From positions 248,001 to 312,000 of the forward strand of contig JAWZYV010018266.1 in assembly GCA_038373885.1 (NCBI GenBank): DNA of 64,000 nucleotides. Reading direction: 5' to 3'. The stretch comes from Cheiracanthium punctorium. Lineage: Eukaryota; Arthropoda; Arachnida; Araneae; Cheiracanthiidae. A program made the position numbers and the translations under genes. The notes beneath the pieces were generated by a model, which was not told the origin of the DNA, searched no databases, and saw only the letters and a list, made by a program, of their open reading frames with translations. Positions 9,901 through 19,480 of the stretch are shown here, piece after piece. The first letter of the stretch is position 1; each line of letters starts with the position of its first letter.

Positions 9901-10660
9901 GAAAGAAAGTTTTTAGAAAAAATGACGTCATAATCCGCCGTGATATTTGTGTACCTTTATTTGGAATAATTGACCGTTAGAATGGTGAAAACTTTTTTGA
10001 AAACCTTCATAATCTTCTAAATAAATTTGTAGCCGAACTGTCCGATCATGTATTTCGGGAACTAAAAATCGTTAAAGGCCAAGGAGGTTTTACTTTTGAT
10101 TAAGACTAACTTTACTTCATTTATTGTAAATACTATTATTCTGCATTTTTTGTTACCAATAGTGATTGTATACAGATATTTATTTATTAACAGGATGGCA
10201 ATACTTATAGTTGAGTTGTTAGAAGCCCAATTGAGAAAAAAAATGTTGGGTCTAACTGAACCAAATTTGCATTAGATACTAAGTAGGCCATAGGTTTTTT
10301 TTTTTAAAAGAAGGTCAAATTTTAGAAACCAGGAACCAAAAATGTGTTCTAAGGTCCATTTTGTAATTTAATATGCATAGAAAGCACCAGGTAACATTTT
10401 ATAAGCATTTTCATACTGACTCTACATTTTATACCACCATTGCATTTTATACATTTTATCAAGCAGCGACTCTAATACGTAGAAAAGCTTTAAAGTGAAT
10501 ATGCAGATTTTCACGGAGAAAAGTGCAATAATACAAAACTCCATGCGAATTTTAGTCTGCTGACGGCATTGTTACGTAGTACAAGATTTGAGACTATCAT
10601 GAAAAGAACAGAATGTGCCAGAATGAACGATGCGCTGCATTTTTACTATCGTGGTTTGCC
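6911..10660. other. AT-rich sequence without a recognisable gene
   Basis: About 3.7 kb with many stops in all frames and no recognisable transposon end, RNA gene or conserved motif. It could be intergenic or intronic sequence. Confidence 0.5.
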
Positions 10661-10779
10661 GTTAAAAGCTTGATATACTAACTGATATACTAACTTACAG
10701 GATCGTATTTTGCTACCGAACTACGTGCACGTTCGTGCTATGTCAGCAAAAGTTTACTACTAAAATGCAAAAGTGCTTT

Positions 10780-11550
10780 TGCTGACCCTCGAGAATATAG
10801 GAGAATGAAAGGCGAAAGGAAAGGTCCAATGACGATCACAGGTTTGCGAAAAATGGCTGTACGTTTTGAAATTTCTGGAACTTGACAAGAATTACGAGGA
10901 CGAGGGTGTGAACCTGTAAGTAATGAAAAACTTCATGCAGTTAAAACTGTCTTAGAGAATCCAACAGCCGTATCTAGCAGTAATTGGTCAATGGTCGTAT
11001 TCTACAGTATAGAAAGTCATGCGCAAATTGCTGAAATGTTACCCGAGTAAAATCAGATACCCTCAAAAGTTTCTGCAAGGAGATCCTGAAGCTCTGAACA
11101 CCTTACGGAGTGATGATGCCCATTTTCATCTGAATTAATCTACTTCTTCACTAACAAGCAGAAATGACGCATCTGGTCTACTGAAAACATGCAGGATAGT
11201 TTCAGGAGATACCTTTGCCCTCACCGAAAGTAAGAGTTTGGTGCGATTTTACTGCCTCATGCATTATAAGTCCATGTTTCTCAAGAAGGATTGGTCCAAT
11301 ATAATTGTTACGTGAATTGGTCCAAAAGCGTATTCCGCCAGTGCTGAGAAGTACCGAACAATGGTGTTGAACTTTCTTATTCCGAAACTGCAGCAGTATA
11401 GAATATCTTGAGTGATGTCATCAGTGCCTTGAATCTATGATATTTATGAGGAATGGAGCATCCCTTTATATTGGATTTGGCGTATAGAAAGCCTTATTAA
11501 ACCATTTTACTAAGGACCGAATAATTAGTCGAGCGTTTCCTACGAAGTAG
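10780..11550 (+). pseudogene. Degenerate IS630/Tc1-mariner-superfamily transposase
   Basis: The family order can be followed through changing frames. A linker KGPMTITGLRKMAVRFE comes first, then RGRGCEPVSNEKLHAV. At 11112-11135 DDAHFHLN is the first catalytic Asp region. VNKQ-like remnants follow, then PKVRVWCDFTASCIISP at 11224-11283 and AEKYRTMVLNFLIPKLQ at 11343-11393. Near 11455-11545 NGASLYIG leads to HFTKDRIISRAFPT. The expected second catalytic Asp of the DGAPPHI motif is Asn here. The C-terminal WPPRSPDL part with the last catalytic residue is missing. There are many frameshifts and stops. No inverted termini were found. It is a dead relic of a cut-and-paste transposon, of a type common in arthropods. 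Confidence 0.75.
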
Positions 11551-12610
11551 AACTAGAAATAGTTCAGTTAGATAATCGTCAAAGAAGCATATTTATTTTT
11601 GGAAAACAAGTAATGCATTTTTGTCCTTTATTATTTGTCCTTTTAATAGCTTAGTTTATCTTATTAAACTTCATAAAGTTTTATACATAATTTGCTGCAT
11701 TTTTAAAACTTCTATAGAGTAAAAATTAAAGTTAATAAAGTTTCTTAAAGCACTTCTAAGAAAGTAATTGCAAATAATAATATTGATAGTAATTAAAATG
11801 GACATAAATAAAATAAACATCTATTAATTGTGAAAAACTTGTAAATTATGAACTGGAAATAAACTGTATTCTCTAGAAAAAAAAATTAATTTCCTATCAT
11901 TAGCTACTATAATTTAACAGTTTAAATATTAGCGAGGTTAATTATAGAATAAAATTTATATTGCATCCCAATTTTTAATATGTACCTATCAACCAATATC
12001 TATATATCTACATCTGTCTATCTATCTATCTTTATATACATATATGCACATCTGTGTGTGTGTTTCTAGTGCATGAAAAGGTTCACATAAGTGTTGTTTC
12101 TGAGAAAGTAGACAAACAATCGGAAAATAATACTTTTTTATGAGATAAATTCCGAATAAAAGACATAAACATACGTTTCTATGCACCCAAAACCCTTAAA
12201 AGCCCTTGTTCAAGCTTTAATTTCAGGAAAAGTTTGTACTTTGTTTGCTAGACTTTGTGAAAACAACATCATACTCTGCATTAGTGGAAAACGTTCTGCC
12301 GTTTACTAGCAAGTATAGCAATATTTTTGTTTCCTAGCAGTTTAAATAAGACTTGTCTTTTCAAACAATATCTTAAAATATTAGAATAATATATTAAAGC
12401 ATGCCGTGCTGTTTTTAAAAATAATTTATAACACTTTTCGTTTTCAGTTACCTCTAAGTTTTGAAATCTGTAAATAAAATGTAATTATTTTTGTAATCTC
12501 CTGTTATAATTAATAATAACCTGTTTGCTTCCTTAAGGTATGTAAAGATCTTAAAAATCATTTGTAAAACTTTTGAAGTTCGTGCGTTTTGAAATTATTG
12601 TAGTTTGATG
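11551..12610. other. AT-rich sequence with a short ATCT/TG microsatellite
   Basis: No gene is seen. A compound simple repeat (TCTA, TATC, then TG units) lies at about 11998-12066. Confidence 0.5.
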
Positions 12611-13025
12611 TAGGGTAAGGCAATCTAAAATGTCCCCCCCCCCTTAAGGGAAGAACTTGTGCAAAATAACAAAAATATTTAAATGAAACGTTTGACTTTT
12701 TCCGGTATATTTTACATTATAAAAATTATTGAATGATGTTTTAAAGCATGAATGATTAATGAAAAAATATAATTATGAAAAAGTGTCCACAGAATCATTT
12801 TAACCTCATCAAAGGGCAAAATGATCCTTCATTTGAAAATAATTGTATTTTTTTATCGGTAAGCATATATAAATAAATAAGATATAAATGTAATTATGAC
12901 TGTACATCTATATAAATAAAATTAGACTTTTGTCTGTACATTTCTTGGAATTCAAAAATTTTGCGATTTCTATCCGTTTCAAGCACCCGGGAATCCGATG
13001 CGACCCTCAAAAAAAAGTTTGCCTG

Positions 13026-13082
13026 TCTGTCATTCTGTCATTCTGTCCTTCTGTCCTTCTGTCATTCTGTCATTCTGTCCGT
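13026..13082 (+). repeat. 8 bp tandem repeat (CTGTCATT)n inside Helitron 1
   Basis: About seven units of CTGTCATT or CTGTCCTT. A similar CTGT-rich run precedes the related repeats at 51.65 kb. Confidence 0.9.
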
Positions 13083-13100
13083 GACGCTTTTTTTGTTTAA

Positions 13101-14200
13101 GCATCACGTAAAAACGGCTGAAGCGAATGATATAAAATTGGGTGTCATGATAGGTGGTCACTCAATTTAAAACATAGGCGTCGAATTTTTAAAAAATATT
13201 GATTAGATTTTCAGATTTTGTGAAAATCGTTTCAAACTGCGTTAATTTGTGTTAAAGCATCACGTAAAAACGACTGAAGCGAATGATATGAAATTGGGTG
13301 TCATGATAGGTAGTCACTCAACTTAAAACATAGGCGTCGAATTTTTAAAAAATCTTGATTAGATTTTCAGATTTCGCGAAAATTGTTTCAAACTGCGTAA
13401 ATTTGTGTTCAAGCATCACGTAAAAACGACTGAAGCGAATGATATGAAATTGGGTGTCATGATAGGTGGTCACTCAACTTAAAACATAGGCGTCGAATTA
13501 AAAAAAAATCTTGATTCGATTTTGAGATTTTGCGAAAATTGTTTCACACTGCGTATTGTGTTCGCACATCACGTAATAACTGCAAAGGTGAAAAAATGGT
13601 ATTTGGTGAAATGATAGGTGGTCACCTTAAACTATAAGCATCTAAAAAAAACTGATCAGATTTTGGGATTTTGCGAAAATCGTTTCAAACTGAGTAAATT
13701 TTTGTTCACACATTACGTAATAACGACTAAAGCGAATGATATGAAATTTGGTCACATGATAGGTTGTTGTTCAACATAAAGTATAGGTGTCCAATTTTTT
13801 AAACTTTTTATTAGATTTTGAGATTTTGGAAAATTCTCCCAAAATGCGGTTATATTTTTTCAAGCACCGCGTAATAACGACTAATACGAAATTTGGTGAT
13901 ATGATAGGTAGTTGCTAATCTTAATTTATAGGTGTTGAATTTTTAAAATATTTTGATTACATTTTGAGATTTTGTGAAAATCGATTAAAAATGCTAAAAT
14001 GTTTGTTCCAGCATCACGAAATAAAGACAGCAGGGAATTAAACAAAATTGGGTGACATGATAGGTTGTCACTCAACTTAAATTCTAGGCTTCCAATTTTT
14101 CAAAAATGTTGATTAGATTTTGAGATTTTGCGAAAATTATTTGAATATGTGTAAATATTCGTTCACGCATCCCATAATTACGACTAAAGCGAATGAAATG
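13101..14200 (+). repeat. 145-156 bp minisatellite inside Helitron 1 (about 8 units)
   Basis: Units begin with GCATCACGTAAAAACGACTG or a variant at about 13101, 13257, 13413, 13566, 13711, 13864, 14011 and 14167. The first three are exactly 156 bp apart and nearly identical; later units are shorter and more diverged. Each unit carries ATGATAGGTGGTCACTCAAC and ends with a GATTTTGCGAAAAT-type segment. Related units occur at 51.68-52.2 kb. Confidence 0.9.
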
Positions 14201-14354
14201 ATATTACTTAGTTACTCTCTAACCTGTAATATTTTAACAATACATAAAAAATATAATTGCGCTTACTTTACTGTGGCTACATACTACATCCATTCTGTGT
14301 ACTCCAACAATGCTGACGAAAGTTCTTGCTTTTAGAAATTTGCATTCAGTACTA

Positions 14355-14382
14355 ACCCGTCAACGACGGGTACTTCAGCTAG
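14355..14382 (+). other. Helitron 1 3' terminal hairpin and CTAG end
   Basis: The stem is 14355-14361 with 14365-14371 and the loop AAC. The element ends 11 bases later at CTAG. In Helitrons this hairpin acts as the signal ending strand transfer. Confidence 0.85.
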
Positions 14383-14979
14383 TAATGAAATAAAATGAGT
14401 TTTACCATCATATAGTATGCATAATTTACGAAAAATTTATTTTAATAAAGTTTCACAAAGAATAGAATCGAATATTTTAAAATTATAATTAAAAAATTAT
14501 GGCCTACAATAAACGCGGAAATAAATTAAATACTATAGAGTCACGCATTTTAAAAATGGTTGAAGGGCTGCTATGAAGGACATGATCCGATACTGTAGTT
14601 TCTTCAGTCGATTGATCATTTTGCTAGGCAATATGGCTGCTCAGTTTAGGTTATATTACTGGACGTGGAAAAACATAGCAAGTGTAATTCACATCTAAAA
14701 ACATACTGTATTCAGCAAACCAAGTCATATTGCTGTACAAGAAAGACTGTATATAACTAGGAAAGTCAGTCGTCACCATATAACAGATGTTATTAAACCC
14801 AATTTTTCAAGCAAATCTATTTAGACTCGTAATACTGTAACGGCTTGAATAACGCCGTGGCTTCTTCTTCACTTGGCACAAATAGTTTATTTTTTACCCG
14901 GTAGATAGCGCTTAGTGAATCTAAAAAAAACATGTGGATCGTTTTATCCGCTAGAATTATTTTAAGCACCTTCCCCTGT

Positions 14980-17022
14980 AATATTTTGGATATGAAGATA
15001 GTTTCATATGGAATATACATTATAAATAACGTTACACATTTAATAAAATGCTACCCTTCGTAACGGAAGAAGTGTTGTCGACATATATGGTAGAAAAAAC
15101 ATAGTTTTACCGACCTCAACCAATCACTAACTACGCTTTTAGAAAACCCACTTCATGTACAATTTTCTCTTTTAAAAATAACAATACGACGTGCTGCCGT
15201 AGTCTTTGCAGATTTTATATTTAGATCATTTTTTATTTTGTAGGAACTCGGAATGCTATTGCTGAAGATGTTCGTGCAGACTACATAACTTAAGTTTTGG
15301 ATGGCAAACTTCATTTAAACTGATAGTAGGTCTAAGTGTAAAGTTTTATGAAACAGAAAATATATCTAACACTGTCAATTGGATTAAAGCACAATTCAGA
15401 AAAATCTCATAAATTTTAATTTGTTATAGTAAATATTAAACTTGATGCCACGTTACGAAAATTAACATCTGCAAAACTTGAGCTATTTTTTTCTTTTCCG
15501 AAGAAGGGAAATTTCAAAGCAAGTAATGTTGAATATATGAGTTTGAAAAGCTGTATGAGTTGAACATTTTTTAAATGTATTTCATTAATTTTCAGTTATA
15601 ATGAAACGGTCTCAGACTTGAATTTACATTAGGTTGGATTTATGCATTAAAATCACAATCAATTCATCAGATAGAAAAATCACATCATACATTTTCATCA
15701 GTAAATGCTGAAGGAAATTTGAACTGACACTGCCATACTTGTTACTATCTCTTGAGACGTCATGCTGAAATTACTTTCATCGGTCGAACGCTAAAAAAAA
15801 TCTTCTCATTTCCTTGAGTTGTCACTTGTGAGCTTCTCCAATTATATGTATATTCCAAAATATTTCGTATTCCTTAAATGTTACACACTGAAACTAAAAA
15901 GTTGCATACCTCTGTTGTAAACCATCTATGGTTAGATTAAAGAATTTTTTTCCCTATTTTTTCCATTTAAATAATTTGAAAATGCCTGAGTAGTTTGACA
16001 TTCTGAAAGCATTATTACATTGTTTAAACACTCTTTAAATATAAATATGTATAAACATGAAAATATAGTGTCAGTGTTTTATGTGTTTTATTCAAAGCTT
16101 CGCATTATATTTATCATGCAACATTTTGTAAATTTAATTTACACAACGCATGTTTTTTTTAAAATTTAAGAATAGTGCTTTAGTTTTTGCGAAAATGAAG
16201 GCTAGTAATGAGTTGAACTTTAGTGAGAAAAATGTTTTCTTAAAGTACTTTCTATCAAAAAAACATCATGAATACGTTTGTTGAATATATTATTTATAAC
16301 CTATGATTTTCCTTGCATTTAAATACACTCTACATTAAGGAAAATAAAAGTTTTTATTGATTAATGTGACTATAAGTGTGTAATTACTTTCGTTTCCTGG
16401 AACTAGTTAGAATATTAGAATCTATTATTACATAAGTGTTTTTCTTAAATTTCTAATAGAAATAATTCTATAACATACTTGTTTTCAGTTTACGATAATA
16501 ATTTAGTGTTTAGAATTCAGAAGTATGATATACAGCAATACTTTATGTACTAAGTCGTATCATGTATAAATTTTAGTGTAGTTCTGTATATGAGATTTGT
16601 CTTTAATATAAATTTGAGAAAATTAAGATTTTGTTTCAAAAGAAACTGGTTATTGAAATACGAAACCTTGTGAGTAACTAAAATTCGCGTTACAAAGAAA
16701 TAAGTTATATAGATCTAAGAGCGAAATTTAATGGCATCATATTTCATTTCCAAACGTCAACTCCAGGTGACGTTCTCTTATGCCTTTTTTCAGTAGAGAA
16801 TGTTATGTATGTGGTGTTCCAGGAGGTATTTGACAAAAGTAAGTGATTAACTTGAAACATTTAAGCAATGATTTTAATATATTGAACGACAATACTATTA
16901 CCATATTAAAGAAAACACAATTGTAATTTCGGGTATGCTAGCGTAAACTATTTTAGTACAATTATTAATATTACTATTCTTAATATATTAATATTTTTTA
17001 GTTTGTTACAATATTATTAGTA
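14980..17022. other. AT-rich sequence without a recognisable gene
   Basis: About 2 kb with no open frame of note, no terminal repeats and no conserved motif that I can see. Confidence 0.5.
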
Positions 17023-17026
17023 TTAA

Positions 17027-17299
17027 CCTATTTATGCCTAGCGTCCCTTTTTTGAGATGGCATTTTCGCTATCAGTCGAAAACTTTATTTTTCCTACCCT
17101 TTACTCACAAGTATTCAACCTCAACTTTACAAAATATGTTAACGTTACCAAGCAGGATGCTGACATTTCAATTTTTATACATTATGATTTTGAAAGAATT
17201 CATCCCTTGTTCAAAAAATTGATACTAAAATTTTATCTATTATTGCAGGTATTATCATAAACCAAAGAATTTCTTATAATTATCTGGGGTAGAAATGGG
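17027..17299 (+). mobile_element. TTAA-flanked MITE, copy 1 (273 bp)
   Basis: TTAA at 17023-17026 and 17300-17303 flank the element. The left end CCTATTTATGCCTAG and the right end TAGAAATGGG are degraded inverted repeats. The interior matches the second copy at 17646-17932, for example CTATCAGTCGAAAAC and CATCCCTTGTTCAA. TTAA duplication is characteristic of piggyBac-like elements and also of Kolobok. The CCC...GGG ends favour piggyBac. Confidence 0.75.
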
Positions 17300-17645
17300 T
17301 TAATAACAATGTGATTAATACTAAAATGGATGTTATTCTTCAATTTTTTTTTAACATTTACTAAAGGCGATGCAGAAAGTGTTGCATTTTGAATAACCTT
17401 CCAATAAAATATATGTATTCTATTCAAATACGTGTGTTTCTTTTAACTTATTCTTAAGGGGATGCATCTGGCCTTTCAATTGGAGGAAAGAAAACAATGA
17501 AGATAAAATATATTGGAGTCTCCTTCATGACATTAGCAAGTGGACACAGTTAAGAGAAAATTTGCCAAATAATAGAAAGCAGAACAACCGTTCACAGTAG
17601 TTTCCGAGAAAGACTATTTGAATCATTTTCACTTAAAATATTTAA

Positions 17646-17932
17646 CCCATTTATGCCTAGTGTCCCTTTTTTGGGACGGCATTTTCACTATTAGTCGAAA
17701 ACGTTATTTATTTTTCCTAGCCTTTATTCATGAGTATTGAGCCTCAACTCTACAAAACTCTACAAAACTATATTAACATGACCAAGTAGGATGTTGATAT
17801 TTCGATTTTTATGGATAATGATTTTAAAAGAAATCATCCCTTGTTCAAGAATTTGACATCAGAAATGTATCTATTATTTCTGCTATGAGTAAAAATCGAA
17901 TAAAGTCGCAAAAATATCCAGGCACAAATGGG
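17646..17932 (+). mobile_element. TTAA-flanked MITE, copy 2 (287 bp)
   Basis: TTAA at 17642-17645 and 17933-17936 flank inverted ends CCCATTTATGCCTAG and CCAGGCACAAATGGG. It is the better preserved of two same-orientation copies about 620 bp apart. It contains a small local duplication (CTACAAAACT twice near 17750) that copy 1 lacks. No protein is encoded. Confidence 0.82.
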
Positions 17933-18643
17933 TTAATTGTTTACACGATGTAAATTGGCATAGCTGAATATAATAAATATTTAAATATGTGTATATTTCA
18001 AAAATACTATATTACATTGCCTACTGATACATGTTTTACAGTAATATAATAGTCTGCATTTTTTAATGATATTAGTTACCATTTTGTCCTGTTTGTCAGA
18101 TCTATTCCAAAAATGATATGTTATAAGACAGTTATATCCGAATAAGAGAGATACGTCTAGTTTGAATTTGCTAAACATTCATATTCATGCGCATTGAAAT
18201 ATGTCTTGATCAAGTTATAGTATTTTAATTCATCTGGTGCACATTTAAAAGGTTGGGACTTTGCGTTCCACTTCTTCCATTATTTATTCTAAAAATATCA
18301 ATTTATGCTTAAAAAATACGCATTAAGAGGGCAGGGATTTTTTTTTAATTGGCGAAAGATGTAATGCATGATAATTAAACGAAATCCAGTCACGCAATAA
18401 CCCTCCGGCATTTTCAGGTCTTATAAATAAAAATAAAACAGTTCTAGATTACTGACGTTAACAAAAACAAACCCATGTTGCACAGGTCACAGAAAAAATC
18501 CAGACATGACGACTTGATCGGGGAGTACTTGCATGTTCAGGACGGATATACGAACTTTACTTCGCATGACCTACCTGTTTTTCGTGGACGGTAACTATTG
18601 TGGCCGTATTTTGGCCCACTGTACTGCAACTCTACGTATCCAG

Positions 18644-18677
18644 GAAAATCATGAGGGAAGAACCCCTCATGATTTTC
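18644..18677. other. 14 bp perfect-stem hairpin
   Basis: GAAAATCATGAGGG (18644-18657) and CCCTCATGATTTTC (18664-18677) pair perfectly around a 6-base loop. On the plus strand it is followed by TTTTT, so it superficially resembles a terminator. In an animal genome a structured RNA or a small inverted duplication is more likely. Confidence 0.6.
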
Positions 18678-18817
18678 TTTTTGCATTGCTCAAGTCTGCA
18701 CTTTCACTGCTCAGTGGATCCGAGGAAACCCAAGCTATCCTGACCTAGAGCTTTCGTTTCTGAGGTCGAACTCTTTTCTCTCGCCAATTGTATGTGTTCC
18801 TATACTACCGACCAATT

Positions 18818-18866
18818 TACGAATCACAAGCTCCTAAACGGTGCGTGTGTTTCGTAAATAGGTCGG
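18818..18866. other. 16-position hairpin with one mismatch
   Basis: CCGACCAATTTACGAA (18818-18833) pairs with TTCGTAAATAGGTCGG (18851-18866) at 15 of 16 positions, around a 17-base loop. It lies 140 bp after the hairpin at 18644, in a locally GC-richer segment (18.48-18.90 kb). A 71-codon frame crossing the first hairpin has no recognisable domain. Confidence 0.6.
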
Positions 18867-18949
18867 TTGTCTTTAAAGCCTTGCTGGCAGATTAACCCAC
18901 TCTTTGATACGTAGTCAAATCGCGTAGAAGTGTCATCAGCATCACAATT

Positions 18950-19437
18950 TTACTTCCAAGTCCCCATTTCACTACTTATAGATATGGTAAAAAGTAGACT
19001 ATTGTATTTTAAATCTATTGTATTTTAATATCTACGTTTGAGAGTATCTTCCGCCTTTTCGAATGCATAAAATATTCGTGTAATCACTTGTGTCATGCGA
19101 ACAATAATTGAATATTTGCCTTTAATTTTTCACTACACTAACCTTTCAGAATTTATATAGTCCCCACCATGGGCGAGTTGATAAAACACTCAAAATGGTA
19201 GATGACTGAAGTGCGAATGTCCGGCGTTATGGCCTATCGCGCTAATAGTCTGGAGTTTTGCACGATTTTCTCCAGATGAAACGTGGATACGCGGTAGAAC
19301 TACTTAAAAATTCCTCCGACGAAGGCATCCACCATCCATGGCAGATAGTCATTGCGTAGTTTTATCATAAACACAACGCACAATGTTTTCTACAGTATTT
19401 GCGTATGTGGCTTATCAGGTTCAATATCTAATGCTAG
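18950..19437. other. Unannotated sequence
   Basis: No gene or repeat boundary seen. A modestly GC-richer patch at 19.19-19.35 kb has no recognisable coding signal. Confidence 0.4.
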
Positions 19438-19480
19438 TTCCATTATAATGGAACTTCCATTATAATGGAACTTCCATTAA
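19438..19480. repeat. Palindromic 17 bp tandem repeat
   Basis: Two and a half copies of TTCCATTATAATGGAAC. Each unit contains the 16-base perfect palindrome TTCCATTATAATGGAA. Confidence 0.9.

Larger units (their letters stand above)
12907..14382 (+). mobile_element. Helitron 1, non-autonomous (1,476 bp)
   Basis: The 5' end is TCTATATAAATAAAATTAG after a host A. The 3' end is a perfect 7 bp hairpin (ACCCGTC-AAC-GACGGGT), then ACTTCAG and CTAG before a host T. That is the Helitron pattern: A|TC...hairpin...CTRR|T. Family A copies at 39.3 and 48.5 kb run uninterrupted across the same point (GACTGTACATAGTAAAATAA at 48.76 kb), giving the empty site with no target duplication. No Rep/helicase is encoded, so it would depend on a helper. 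The interior is mostly a minisatellite. Confidence 0.87.
12611..14979 (+). mobile_element. TIR element family A, copy A2, split by a Helitron
   Basis: The left end is TAGGGTAAGG and the right end CACCTTCCCCTGTA. The left part (12611-12906) aligns with 48503-48770 and 39309-39580. The right part (14383-14977) continues the same alignment. It includes the shared GAGTCACGCATTTT, TTCTTCAGTCGAT and CTTGGCACAA segments. Removing 12907-14382 gives an element of about 0.9 kb, the size of the other copies. No protein is encoded. Confidence 0.8.

Noticed and set aside
13101..14200. Regular repeats that might suggest a CRISPR array
   Set aside because: Units are 145-156 bp direct tandem copies without separate spacers, inside a Helitron in an animal-like genome. 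They are a minisatellite.
18533..18748. 71-codon frame with a moderately protein-like composition
   Set aside because: It crosses a 14 bp perfect hairpin and has no recognised domain, conservation signal or splice context.
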